NCBI GenBank assembly: GCA_945890715.1
Contig: CAMDCX010000007.1
Coordinates: 1-60,812, forward strand
DNA length: 60,812 nt
Direction: 5' to 3'
Origin: PVC group bacterium
Lineage (GTDB): Bacteria > Verrucomicrobiota > Kiritimatiellia > CAIKKV01 > CAITUY01
Below the pieces are notes generated by a model. That model was given only the letters and a program-made list of their open reading frames with translations, searched no databases and was not told the origin of the DNA. The translations under genes and the position numbers were made by a program. This document shows positions 24,235 to 33,281 of the stretch, one piece after another. Positions within the stretch are counted from its first letter, which is position 1. Each line of letters begins with the position of its first letter.

Positions 24235-25476
24235 TTACTGAATCAGGGTCATGACGACCATGATGATGCTGATGGAGGCGGTGATGATGGCGCCGGACCA
24301 GGCAACGATGTTGAAGCCCCGGCTGTTGACGTGGGCGCCCATGATGGTTTTGTCGCTGGTGATTTTCAGCATGAAAAAGATGATCACAGGCAGCAGGACG
24401 CCGTTGATGACCTGCGAGAGGAGCATGATGGGGACGAGCATTTTGCTGCTGGCGGCCAGCGCCACGGCGGCTCCGGCAAAAATCACCACCGTGTACAGGG
24501 AATAATACTGCGGAGCCTCGGTAAATTTCCGGTTCACTCCCCGCTCCCAGCCCATGGCCTCGCAAATGCTGGTGGCCGTGGAAATCGGCAGAATGGCCGC
24601 TCCAAACAATGAGGCGCTCATCAAGCCGAATGCGAAAAGACCGGCGCAATAATTTCCCGCGACCGGCTTCAAGGCCTTGGCGGCATCCCCGGCGGTTTCG
24701 ATGGTGATGCCTTCCTTGTGAAGGGTCGCGGCGCAGGCGAGCACGATGAAATAACAGACAATCGTGACGACAATGGCCCCGGCGATGGTGTCCCACTTGG
24801 AGTAGCGGTAGTGCTTCAGCGGAATGCCTTTTTCCACAACACTGGCCTGCTGGTAAAACTGCATCCAGGGCGCGATGGTGGTGCCCACAATTCCCACGAT
24901 CATGTAGAACGAGGCACTGTTCCAGGAATTGGTCGGAACCACGCTCTGATAGGCCGCCGTCGACCAGTCCGGTTTGGCGAGGAATCCTGAAATCAGGTAA
25001 GACACATAAAAGACGCAGGCTACGAAAAAGACCCGCTCAATGGTTTTGTAGGATCCCTTGATGACCATGTGCCAGAGTAGGAAGGCCCCGATCGGGACGG
25101 CCCAGAACCGGTGCAAACCGAAGATTTCAGCGCTGGCGGCAAGCCCCGCGAAGTCGGCGATAACGTTTCCGAGATTGGTGAAGAACAGCGCAATCATCAG
25201 ATAAAAAGACACGCCCAGTCCGAACCGTTCCCGGATCAGGGCTGACAGGCCTTTTCCGGTTACAACACCCATGCGGCTGCACATTTCCTGGACGAGAACC
25301 AGGAGCAGGCAGGTGGGTGCCAGCACCCACAACAATGAATAGCCGAACGTGGCGCCTGCCACGGAATAGGTGGCTATTCCGCCAGCATCGTTGTCCACAT
25401 TGGCGGTGATAATGCCGGGCCCCACGACCAGGGCGAACAGAGCCAGATGCGCTTTAAAGTTTTTCCACCGTGTCAT
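24235..25476 (-). CDS. Nramp-family transporter with altered metal site (possible Mg2+ transporter)
   Basis: The 413-residue protein has about 11 membrane segments and the Nramp fold order. In helix 1 the canonical DPGN is replaced by D30-A-G-G33. In helix 6 the metal-binding MPH becomes APW (near residue 200). The helix-6 methionine is what makes Mn/Fe-type Nramps prefer soft transition metals; its loss is a mark of Nramp-related magnesium transporters (NRMT). The start is 8 bp from the stop of the MgtE-domain gene, so the two are co-transcribed and magnesium is the best-supported substrate. That remains inference. Confidence 0.8.
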   Translation of the reverse strand: MTRWKNFKAHLALFALVVGPGIITANVDNDAGGIATYSVAGATFGYSLLWVLAPTCLLLVLVQEMCSRMGVVTGKGLSALIRERFGLGVSFYLMIALFFTNLGNVIADFAGLAASAEIFGLHRFWAVPIGAFLLWHMVIKGSYKTIERVFFVACVFYVSYLISGFLAKPDWSTAAYQSVVPTNSWNSASFYMIVGIVGTTIAPWMQFYQQASVVEKGIPLKHYRYSKWDTIAGAIVVTIVCYFIVLACAATLHKEGITIETAGDAAKALKPVAGNYCAGLFAFGLMSASLFGAAILPISTATSICEAMGWERGVNRKFTEAPQYYSLYTVVIFAGAAVALAASSKMLVPIMLLSQVINGVLLPVIIFFMLKITSDKTIMGAHVNSRGFNIVAWSGAIITASISIIMVVMTLIQ

Positions 25477-25483
25477 AACACCC

Positions 25484-26797
25484 TTATGAATCCTTTAGAA
25501 AATCAGCCAGTTGTGACAGCACGCTATCGTAGCGGACAATCCCCTGGAATAACCCGTTTTCGTCGACTACGGGAAGAGCTTGGAATCCGTACTTGGCAAA
25601 TTCCCGGGCCACTTCCTTGAGGGGGGTGTCCGGCGAAACCTGAACCAGTACCTCGTCCATGATCGTTCCCAGAAAAGCCTCGGGTGTGGCGCGGAAGAGT
25701 CCGCGAAGGCTGATGACGCCCTTGAGCGCCCGGTTTTCGTCCACGACGTAAATCAAATTATAGATTTTAACGTCCTCGGGGAGTACTCGAAGCTTTTCCA
25801 GGATGGAGGCGGCTGTTTCGGTGGTCAGAGCCTCCAGGCAGTTGGTATCCAGTACGCCGCCAGCGCTTTCCTCCTTGTGCGCCAGAAGTGTCTGAACCTC
25901 GGCGGCCGACTCGTGATCCATTTGATTAATAAGCCCCTGGGCATCGGGTCCCAGATCGCGCAACACCTCGGCGGCCTCATCGGGAGGCATCTCTTCCAGA
26001 ATGTCCGCCACGCGGCCGGGTTCCCCCTGCGAGACCAGAGTTCGCTGGAACTCAGGATTGATCTCCTCGAGCGTGTCGGCAGCGGTTTCGACTGACAGGG
26101 AATTGAAGAGAACCTGACGATCCTTGACGCCCAATTGCTCGAGAATGTCGGCCAATTCCGCCGGATGAATGTCGGCAAGCCGTTCCTCGGATAATTTGGA
26201 TACTTTAACGCCTCCGGGACTTCCGCCGGGTGACATGACCTGGATATTGCGCCAGGTCACAAAGGTGTCCTTGAGAGTATAGTCAAAAAGCCATTGCGCG
26301 AGAAAGGCAACGAACCGTTCAAAACGAAGCCGACGCAGGATGCCACGCAGACCCACCTCTACATGACCGAAGATCAGTTTATTTTCGGAATAGATGAGAT
26401 GGACATCGTTGACCCGTAACACCTGGGCGCCTGACACATCCACGACCTGATCGTCCAGCACATCGCGGCGCGCCCAGAAATCCGCTGGCGGTGCTGTCTC
26501 TGACACTCGTGTGAGGATGATTTCTTTTCCCGTCATCATCTTCACGGCGCTCCAGGGCAGGATCGTGTGTCCGTCGCGGGTTGAAACATCCAGACTGATG
26601 GAGAGTGGATAGGAGGTGTGGGTGGATGCTCCGATGTCGTACAGTTTTCCGAACGGGCGGATTTCATCCTCGTAGCGCACCGGTTGACTCAACAGGTCGG
26701 AGAAGTTGTAAAAGACAACCGCTGGCATGGCGTTTTCGCCGATGCCGTTGATCCGCGGTGAGGCGGCGTTTTCCATTGTTTTGACGGTTTCTGTCAT
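25484..26797 (-). CDS. Soluble MgtE-N / CBS-pair regulator
   Basis: The 437-residue protein lacks membrane helices. An N-terminal PRC-barrel-like region (residues about 30-160) is followed by a low-complexity GGSPGGVKV linker. Next comes an MgtE N-terminal superhelical domain (LADIHPAELADILEQLG ... EEMPPDEAAEVLRDL ... MDHESAAEVQTLL) and two CBS motifs (YVVDENRALKGVISLRGL; FQALPVVDENGLFQGIV). These are the Mg2+-sensing cytosolic parts of the MgtE channel without its membrane domain. The Nramp gene begins 8 bp downstream, so this protein probably gates or senses Mg2+ for that transporter. Confidence 0.85.
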   Translation of the reverse strand: MTETVKTMENAASPRINGIGENAMPAVVFYNFSDLLSQPVRYEDEIRPFGKLYDIGASTHTSYPLSISLDVSTRDGHTILPWSAVKMMTGKEIILTRVSETAPPADFWARRDVLDDQVVDVSGAQVLRVNDVHLIYSENKLIFGHVEVGLRGILRRLRFERFVAFLAQWLFDYTLKDTFVTWRNIQVMSPGGSPGGVKVSKLSEERLADIHPAELADILEQLGVKDRQVLFNSLSVETAADTLEEINPEFQRTLVSQGEPGRVADILEEMPPDEAAEVLRDLGPDAQGLINQMDHESAAEVQTLLAHKEESAGGVLDTNCLEALTTETAASILEKLRVLPEDVKIYNLIYVVDENRALKGVISLRGLFRATPEAFLGTIMDEVLVQVSPDTPLKEVAREFAKYGFQALPVVDENGLFQGIVRYDSVLSQLADFLKDS

Positions 26798-26894
26798 GGC
26801 TTGGTTTCCGGCCTTTTCCGAAGGGTGGAAATGAAGGCAGGGATGCTATGCAAGAGGCTGAACCTGAACAAGGAAAAAGGGAGAGATCAGGTAT

Positions 26895-27065
26895 GGGGTC
26901 ACTAACGAGGGGGTAATGGCTTTCTCAAGGCTCCGTGGGAGGGGCGCTGTGCGCCGCGACCTTCTCCCGAGAGCCTGTAGAGTCCCTGTCGCGGCGCACA
27001 GCGCCCCTCCCACAAAGAACAAAGTTTGGAGCCGAAGACGGTTCTACCCCCTCGTTAGTAACCCC
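26895..27065. repeat. Composite palindromic element with 21-bp and 25-bp inverted repeats
   Basis: Outer arms at 26895-26915 and 27045-27065 match at 20 of 21 positions (core CTAACGAGGGGGTA). Inner arms at 26935-26959 and 26989-27013 are perfect complements over 25 bp (start GTGGGAGGGGCGC) around a 29-nt spacer. It encodes no protein. It lies between the last Bat gene (stop at 27074, 8 bp away) and the MgtE-domain gene. It resembles a MITE and could also end or stabilise transcripts. Confidence 0.85.
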
Positions 27066-27073
27066 TTACGAGA

Positions 27074-29584
27074 TCAGGGAATGGGGTGGGTGTCGAGTGT
27101 TCCTGTTGAGAGGGGACGCTGGATCCGGCTTTCCTGCTGGAGGGTGGCTAGAACGCTGGATCCACAGGAAACCAACAGAATCAGACACAGAGTGCTCATG
27201 GCCTTCGCCGTTCTCCGCGCTCCCAGGATGAACAAAGTCCATGCCAGCCAAAGCCCGGAAAAGGCGACCGCCGCCAGAATGGACCGTGAGGCGCAGGCCA
27301 ATCCATAATGCCAGAACAGGATCATCCTGAGCCAGGAAACAACCGGGGTTTTGAGGCCGTCTTTTTTGGCCTGGGCGATGGCAAGGTTTCTCTGAATGTC
27401 CGCGGCGCTTCCCCCGTAGCGTTCGGCACGCAGGAGAACCGTAATGGCGTCCGACGGCTTATCAGCCATCAACAGGGCGGTTCCCTGGTTGTAGAAGAGC
27501 GGAGCATTACGGATTCCCAAGTCTACCAGCTTCTGGCAGGTTTCCGCCGCCACCAGGAAATCCTTTGGAGCCTTCGCCGAGCCCAGTTCCGCTGCGGCCT
27601 CATCACGGATAAAGGTTCGTTCCGCAGGAGTAGAGGCGCTCACGGGCTGGATGGCGAGGAGAACGAACATGAGGGAAAGAATTTCAGGCGTGCCGGTTTT
27701 TGTTCCGGTTGTGTTGAGATGCCGCTCAATTTCAGCGAGCAGGGATTCCAATTCCGCCGAGCTTCTGGGCGCATCCGCCGGAGTGGTTTCGAAGGCGGCG
27801 TTGAAGTGATGTTGCATCAGGGTGGCGAATTGTTCCGCTAGAGAGGCGGGAATGCCCTTTTGAGCCAGAAGATTTTTTGCATCCGATGGGGTCATGGATT
27901 CGGTTCGGGTGTTAAACCGATCCGCAAGATACCGCCGCAGGATCAGGCAGGAATCGGTTCGATTTCCGGATTTCAGGGCTGTTTTGGCGTGAGCAAAGGC
28001 GGCCCGGCGTCGACGCGATTCCTGAAAGGCGGGCCGATGACGCCGGACCAGAATCCACAGGAGGCTCAAGCCGAAAAGCACCGGGCCGGTGAGGGCGATT
28101 CCCAGCAACCGGAGCGGGGAGCCAAGCAGGGGTGTCGTTTCGGCGATGGCCGGATCCATGCGCATTCCGGCGGGGCGCATGCTGGCTTCCTCCTGCCGAT
28201 GAAGAATGATGGTTTGATTGGTTGAGCCACCCACCACTTGGGCGGCGGTTACTTCAGCCGTTTGACGAACCTTCAGAGGAATAGGCTCGGTTCTGACGGT
28301 TCGGTATTGGCGGGAGGTGACATCATAGAAGGATACCTCAACCGGGGGGAATTCGAATGAACCGGAATGGCGGGGACGAAGGGTATAGGAATAACGACGT
28401 TGGTTGTCCTGCTTTACGGTCTGAACGGATTCGTCATAGAAGTCGAAATGATCCAGCAGATTGGTTTGAAGACTGAGTTTGGGCGGGGTGAGGTTGCGCA
28501 TCTGGATGGCGCCCGAAAGAGTCAGGGTCAGCTTGAGTGGATCCCCCACATTGCAGGTTTGTGCGTCCAGCGCGGCCTCCGCCACAAGATTGCTACCAAT
28601 CGCCCCGCTGTAGGAAGTGGGCCGGGTTTCTTCGGGAGGGGGAATAACCCGGACGATTGCGGCGTTGCCCACAGCGAAGATGGATTCCCCTTTGGCGTTG
28701 CCCGTTTGGTCGACCGAAATGGGGACATTCCCCTTGAAGATGGCCGGGCCGAACGTGTAGGAGCCTTCCGAGAGCGGGGAGAAGGGAATAGTGATGCCGT
28801 ACTCCCAATAAGCCTTTCCGTTTTCCGTAATGGCTCGACGATCCAGCTTAAAGCGGGCGGGCGTTCCCTGCTGCCCCATCATCGCGCTGAAGTCAAACAT
28901 GTCGGTCTGGGCCGTATAGTTATTCAGAGTGAATCCGGGTTGATTGCGTTGGACAAGCCGTTCATTCAAGAGGCGCTGGTAATCCGGGCCCTTCAGTCCG
29001 TCAATTTCCTTGGCGTTGAGGTAGTCCGCCTCAAGATGCGGGGGATCGGCGGGGAAGAGCGGATCCACCTCCGCGAATGGCCCGGGCAGCCGGCGTATTT
29101 TGATTGAGAGCCGGATCTCAAAAGGCTCATCAACGAGAACGGTGTTTCGCGAGGCGATGACGGCGAGGGAGACGGTGTCCTGCCGGGTGATGCCGGTGAC
29201 CGTCACGGTCGGGCCGATTGCGGTCAAAGGGGTTCCGGCCACGGTGGCGGTGATGGGGCCGGTGTTGATCGTTCCTTCGGTGGCGGGGGTTAGTTTGTAG
29301 GTGAAGCGTCGCCCGGTAAAGCCTGTCTTGGTCATCCGGCCGTTGACGATGGTGATGCTGTACTGGCTTGCCGATTGGCTTCCCAGTAGCTCAATGGCGC
29401 AATTCCGGATGGCGGAAAGATCAGGGGCGTCCGGATTGTCGGCGCCGCCGACTTTTAGCTCCAAAAGAAAAGATTCCCCGAGATAGACCCGGTCGCGATT
29501 GATAGTCACCTCAAGCGTGGGGGATTCGGCGAAGGCGGCGAGGGGAGCGAATAAGAGAAGCGATAAAAAGAGAAGATGACGCAT
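27074..29584 (-). CDS. BatD-BatE fusion protein
   Basis: From ATG 29584 (GAGGAG just upstream; a GTG at 29593 is possible) a signal peptide (LLFLSLLLFAPLAAFAE) leads to BatD-type repeats of beta-sandwich character, starting LEVTINRDRVYLGESFLLEL. A membrane segment near residue 490 (LLGIALTGPVLFGLSLLWIL) follows. A helical C-terminal region has a TPR-like unit (LVDLGIRNAPLFYNQGTALL ... AITVLLRAERYG) and two further membrane segments, as in BatE. Bat proteins are linked to aerotolerance and envelope stress in Bacteroides and Leptospira. It is the last gene of the operon and ends 8 bp before a palindromic element. Confidence 0.8.
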   Translation of the reverse strand: MRHLLFLSLLLFAPLAAFAESPTLEVTINRDRVYLGESFLLELKVGGADNPDAPDLSAIRNCAIELLGSQSASQYSITIVNGRMTKTGFTGRRFTYKLTPATEGTINTGPITATVAGTPLTAIGPTVTVTGITRQDTVSLAVIASRNTVLVDEPFEIRLSIKIRRLPGPFAEVDPLFPADPPHLEADYLNAKEIDGLKGPDYQRLLNERLVQRNQPGFTLNNYTAQTDMFDFSAMMGQQGTPARFKLDRRAITENGKAYWEYGITIPFSPLSEGSYTFGPAIFKGNVPISVDQTGNAKGESIFAVGNAAIVRVIPPPEETRPTSYSGAIGSNLVAEAALDAQTCNVGDPLKLTLTLSGAIQMRNLTPPKLSLQTNLLDHFDFYDESVQTVKQDNQRRYSYTLRPRHSGSFEFPPVEVSFYDVTSRQYRTVRTEPIPLKVRQTAEVTAAQVVGGSTNQTIILHRQEEASMRPAGMRMDPAIAETTPLLGSPLRLLGIALTGPVLFGLSLLWILVRRHRPAFQESRRRRAAFAHAKTALKSGNRTDSCLILRRYLADRFNTRTESMTPSDAKNLLAQKGIPASLAEQFATLMQHHFNAAFETTPADAPRSSAELESLLAEIERHLNTTGTKTGTPEILSLMFVLLAIQPVSASTPAERTFIRDEAAAELGSAKAPKDFLVAAETCQKLVDLGIRNAPLFYNQGTALLMADKPSDAITVLLRAERYGGSAADIQRNLAIAQAKKDGLKTPVVSWLRMILFWHYGLACASRSILAAVAFSGLWLAWTLFILGARRTAKAMSTLCLILLVSCGSSVLATLQQESRIQRPLSTGTLDTHPIP

Positions 29585-29589
29585 GCTCC

Positions 29590-32193
29590 TCACCAGTCTC
29601 TTTCCGCAGGAGACATGGGGATTGCATTGTTACGCTCGCGCTTTTCCTGCTCGTGTTCCTTCTCCCGCTGCTTGGCTTTTTCCAGCATCCGTTGAAGATC
29701 GTCCTTCGACATCTCGCCTTTTTGAGGTTCCGGCTTGTCAGGTTTTTTCTGTTCCTTGGGTTGCTCTTTGGGAGGATCCTTGGGTTGGTCCTGTTTCTGC
29801 TGATTGTCTTTCTGATCCTGTTGTTGGGAATTATCCTGAGGCTGTTTTTCCTTGGGCAGGAGTTTTTCGATTTCCTTAAGCAAGGCGTACGCCTTGCGCT
29901 GGTGGGGCAGGGCGGTCGTGAGATTGGTGGCGGCTGTTTGAGTGGCAAGGGCCTGGTCGGTCAGGGTGACAATTTTTGCGCGATCTTCGGCGGAGAGGAT
30001 CACTTCGGTGGTATTGGTGCCGGCAGGCTGGTTCGTCGAGGTGTTCTCGATGGGCTTACTGATTCCTTCTGGCGGCACGGTCTGCTCAAACCGTTCCTTG
30101 AAGAGGCCGGTGAGGACGAGGGCTTCCGACTGGTCATCCTGACGGGTTTTGTCTTGTAAGGCGATCATGGCATTGGTCTGGCGCGCAATGTCTTCCCGAA
30201 GCAGTTGTTGATACCCGGCGATTCCTTTCCAGAGGGTGTAGAGAGAGGATTCTGCCTGTGCGGCGGACGGGGCGGCGGAGCGATCCAGGTCGCGTAGCGC
30301 GGTTGATACCCCGAAAAGCTGATCCCGTATGGCTTCGGCGAAGGCGTTGACCTGGGCGAGTTGTTGCTGGGCATTGGTGTTGTTGCCCGAGGATTGCGAT
30401 TGTGAAATGGCCTGAAGCAGCTTTCCCTTGAGCGGGATCATGAGGTCTGCGGTTTGATCCTGTTCATCGGCCAGAGATTCCAGATCCCGGATCAGGGTGG
30501 GGGTGGTATTGGTGAAGGCGGCGGGGATGGACTGGAGGAGTTTGCGTTGCTGGAGGAGCATGGTATCGGCGAGGGACCCGGGCTGTGCCTGGCCATGCTC
30601 GGCCATCAGGCGGGCAATTTTTGCCTCCTCTTTTACGGCGGGCGCGAGGCTCGCCACGACGGCCAGATTCTTTCGGGTTTCCGGGTCGTCGAGTCCCTGA
30701 TAAAGCGCTCTTTGAAAGGCTAAACCGGCCTGATTAACGAGTTTATCACGCTTTTCTGGCGCAGCAGCGTCGGGTGGCTTGGCGTCAGATTTCGGTTGGG
30801 TGGAATCTGCGAAAAGTGCACAGCCGAGGTTATAAGCGGCGAGTGAACCGCGTTCCCCTTCCACGCTGGTTATGGAGCGGAACACATCGGCCGCCTCCCC
30901 GGCTTTTCCGGCCTTGAGAAATGAACAGCCGGCGTTAAAAAGATACTCGTCCCGGGTGGCGTTGGCGGCTGTTTGTGCGGCGCTCTGGTAGGCGGCAGCC
31001 GAGTCGTCATATTTCCCGAGGAGATAGAGCTTTTGGGCCAGGCGCGCCCCTTCCCGGCCTGGGGGAGTATTCGTGACGGCACCGGAAACAGGAAACCCAC
31101 AGCCCAAGACTCCAAGTCCACAGACCAGTAAAACAGCAGAGCCTGTCCGACTTCTGATTTCCGACTCCTGACTTCTGACTCCTGACTTCTGACTTCTGAC
31201 CGAAATCTGGCCCCGGCTGAAGAAGGCGACGGCTAGGAAGCAAAGCATGGCAGGAAACAGGAACCACTGGTAACGCTCGACGGTGCGGCGCTGCACGGAT
31301 TCTTCCAGGTCGCGAGCCGAGATTCGGCTGAGATGATTGCGATAAAGATCGCCCAGTTTGACATTCGCCAGGCCGACTGGAACATAGGCGCCGCCGGTCT
31401 TTTCTGCGATATCCCTCAGGATTTCATGGTTCAGCTTCGAAACAACGGCTTGTCCCTGAAAGTTCATGGTTTCCTTCTTGTCGGTGGCCGAGGGGACGGG
31501 TGCGCCTTCGGTGCTGCCGAAGCCGACGGTGAAGATGGCCACTCCTTGTTCCTTGGCCTTGGCGGCCGCCTCGGCTGATTTCCCCGCCAGATCCTCGCCA
31601 TCGGAAACCAGGACGATGGCTTTATGGGAACCCGTGTCGCCCTGAAAGGTTTTAAGCGCCTCCAGAATGGCGTCGCCGATATCTGTTTCGCCCGGGGGCG
31701 CGGAGTCCACTCCGGTACCTTCCAGGGTTTGGGAGAGAAATCCGTAATCGGTGGTGAGTGGGCAGAGCAGGAGCGGGCGACCCCGGAAGGCGAGAAGGCC
31801 GACCCGGTCGCCGCGCAGTTGCCGGATCAGGTCAAGCAGATCCACCTTGGCCCGGCCCAGGCGGCTGGGATGAACATCGGTGGCGAGCATGGAGCGGGAC
31901 ACATCGAGTACCACCAGAAGATCACGACCCCGCTGATACACGGTTTCCTCTTTCGTGCCCCACTGGGGACGGGCCATGGCAAGCAGCGCCAGCAACAGAC
32001 CGGTCATCAGGAAGGCCAGTTGCCAGTCCCGGCGGACGGGCGATGACGGAGGGGCGAGTTTGGCCGCCATGAATGGGGAGATGAAGGTACGGCCGAGGGT
32101 TTGGCGTTTGGACAGGAAGCGCCAGACGAGACCGACCACGGGGACAATCCAGAGGAGAAGCAAAATCCAGGGATATTGGAATTGGAGGTTCAT
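29590..32193 (-). CDS. BatB-BatC fusion: von Willebrand A domain plus TPR protein
   Basis: Residues 1-330 are BatB: two N-terminal membrane helices, a VWA domain with MIDAS motif VVLDVSRSMLA and a trailing helix (FLFPAMLCFLAVAFF). A repetitive linker follows (RSQKSGVRSQESEIRSR), then a segment resembling a signal peptide (LLVCGLGVLGCGFPVSG), then BatC-like TPRs (KLYLLGKYDDSAAAYQSA, DEYLFNAGCSFLKAGKAGEA). The end is very rich in Gln/Lys/Glu (QQDQKDNQQKQDQPKD). The internal signal-like segment suggests that two genes became one. The stop lies 3 bp from the next gene's ribosome-binding site. Confidence 0.8.
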   Translation of the reverse strand: MNLQFQYPWILLLLWIVPVVGLVWRFLSKRQTLGRTFISPFMAAKLAPPSSPVRRDWQLAFLMTGLLLALLAMARPQWGTKEETVYQRGRDLLVVLDVSRSMLATDVHPSRLGRAKVDLLDLIRQLRGDRVGLLAFRGRPLLLCPLTTDYGFLSQTLEGTGVDSAPPGETDIGDAILEALKTFQGDTGSHKAIVLVSDGEDLAGKSAEAAAKAKEQGVAIFTVGFGSTEGAPVPSATDKKETMNFQGQAVVSKLNHEILRDIAEKTGGAYVPVGLANVKLGDLYRNHLSRISARDLEESVQRRTVERYQWFLFPAMLCFLAVAFFSRGQISVRSQKSGVRSQESEIRSRTGSAVLLVCGLGVLGCGFPVSGAVTNTPPGREGARLAQKLYLLGKYDDSAAAYQSAAQTAANATRDEYLFNAGCSFLKAGKAGEAADVFRSITSVEGERGSLAAYNLGCALFADSTQPKSDAKPPDAAAPEKRDKLVNQAGLAFQRALYQGLDDPETRKNLAVVASLAPAVKEEAKIARLMAEHGQAQPGSLADTMLLQQRKLLQSIPAAFTNTTPTLIRDLESLADEQDQTADLMIPLKGKLLQAISQSQSSGNNTNAQQQLAQVNAFAEAIRDQLFGVSTALRDLDRSAAPSAAQAESSLYTLWKGIAGYQQLLREDIARQTNAMIALQDKTRQDDQSEALVLTGLFKERFEQTVPPEGISKPIENTSTNQPAGTNTTEVILSAEDRAKIVTLTDQALATQTAATNLTTALPHQRKAYALLKEIEKLLPKEKQPQDNSQQQDQKDNQQKQDQPKDPPKEQPKEQKKPDKPEPQKGEMSKDDLQRMLEKAKQREKEHEQEKRERNNAIPMSPAERDW
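31150..31205. repeat. In-frame GACTTCTGACTCCT-type tandem repeat
   Basis: Six to seven imperfect 7-bp units of the form TTCTGAC/TCCTGAC lie inside the BatB-BatC fusion, exactly at the junction between the two ancestral domains. They encode the RSQ-rich linker. Such degenerate tandem repeats are normally intergenic. Confidence 0.75.
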
Positions 32194-32202
32194 GGTCAGG
32201 AG

Positions 32203-32243
32203 TTAAGGGGTTAGGTCCTGAGGGGTTAAGGGGTTAAGGGGTC
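32203..32243. repeat. GGGGTTA(A) short tandem repeat between batA and batB
   Basis: Four imperfect GGGGTTAA/GGGGTTAG units fill most of the 56-bp gap between the BatA and BatB-BatC genes, where the ribosome-binding site of the latter would be expected. No good Shine-Dalgarno sequence is left. Confidence 0.7.
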
Positions 32244-32249
32244 GAGGGT

Positions 32250-33281
32250 TCATAAGACTTGCCTCCCTAGCCAGGTGTTCAGGGCGGCGCCGAGGAACAC
32301 CAAGGCGAGGCCGGGAATGAGGAAGAAGAGAAAATGCTCGTCATACTTGTTGAAGAGTTCGGTATTGATGGTTGTTTTTTCAAGCTTGCTGATGGTCTCC
32401 AGGGTTTGTGCCAGACCTTTCGGGTCGGTAACATTGAAATAGCGTCCGCCAGTGGTTGTGGCAAGACTGCGGAGCTGGGTTTCGTCCAGTGTGACATCTC
32501 CATAGCCGATGGTCTGGCGGCCGAACATATCGCGGGTTAGAAAAGGCGCCCTGCCGGTAGTGCCGATTCCAATGGAGTAAACCTTGATTCCCATGGTCTT
32601 GGCGGCCTTGGCGGCGTCCTCGGGTTTAATGAGGCCGGTATTGGATTCACCATCGGACAGGAGCACCATGATTTTCGATTTAACCTCCGCGTTTTCCATC
32701 CGGGCGCAGCCGGTAGCGAGTGCGTCGCCGATGGCCGTCAGCATTTCCTCCTGATTGAGGAGCTGGCCGCCCTTGTCGAATTGTTCACGCGGGGTCTCGA
32801 CGCCCTTCAGGCTGTGAAGCAGGGCATCGTGATCCAGTGTGAGGGGAGCCCGGCTGGAGGCGAATCCGCCGAAGGTGATCAGGCCGATCAGGTCGCCCGG
32901 CCGTTTTTGGATAAATTGGGCAAAGGTCTCCTTGACCATATCGAGCCGGGTGCGTTGTTTATCCCGGGTGGAAAAGTCGAGCGCCTGCATGGAGCCTGAG
33001 CAATCCACGACCATCTGGATGGCGATGGCGTCGGATTTCCGGAGGGTGCGCGAGAAAATGGTTTGCGGGCGGGCCAGGGCAACGATGGCCAATGCGGCAC
33101 CCAGGAGATACAGGATTGGCGCCAGCGGCCGGAGCCGGGTTCGCCAGGTGGCGCGATTCGCAGGCAGTCGGTGGAAGGGCGAAAAGACAAGCGCCTGCTG
33201 AACACGACGGCGGTAAATGAACCAGGCTGCCGCCGCAAGGGGCAGGAAGAGCAGTAACGCGATGGGAGTTCCGAATGTCAT
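32250..33281 (-). CDS. BatA-like von Willebrand A domain membrane protein
   Basis: This 343-residue protein has N-terminal membrane helices (ALLLFLPLAAAAWFIYRRR and LAPILYLLGAALAIVALARP). Its VWA domain has an intact MIDAS (VVDCSGSMQALDF, Thr in the GLITFGG region, LLSDGESNTG), and a C-terminal helix (FLFFLIPGLALVFLGAAL) closes it. The order helix-helix-VWA-helix is that of BatA. The start overlaps the stop of the upstream lipoprotein gene (ATGA). The partners are BatB-BatC and BatD-BatE downstream and the MoxR ATPase upstream. Confidence 0.9.
   Translation of the reverse strand: MTFGTPIALLLFLPLAAAAWFIYRRRVQQALVFSPFHRLPANRATWRTRLRPLAPILYLLGAALAIVALARPQTIFSRTLRKSDAIAIQMVVDCSGSMQALDFSTRDKQRTRLDMVKETFAQFIQKRPGDLIGLITFGGFASSRAPLTLDHDALLHSLKGVETPREQFDKGGQLLNQEEMLTAIGDALATGCARMENAEVKSKIMVLLSDGESNTGLIKPEDAAKAAKTMGIKVYSIGIGTTGRAPFLTRDMFGRQTIGYGDVTLDETQLRSLATTTGGRYFNVTDPKGLAQTLETISKLEKTTINTELFNKYDEHFLFFLIPGLALVFLGAALNTWLGRQVL

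Noticed and set aside
26798-26894. Mg2+ riboswitch (M-box) upstream of the MgtE-domain/Nramp pair
   Set aside because: No M-box-like conserved core is visible in the short leader; beyond it lies the palindromic element.
32203-32243. Telomere-like repeat
   Set aside because: Four imperfect GGGGTTAA units inside an operon do not indicate a replicon end.
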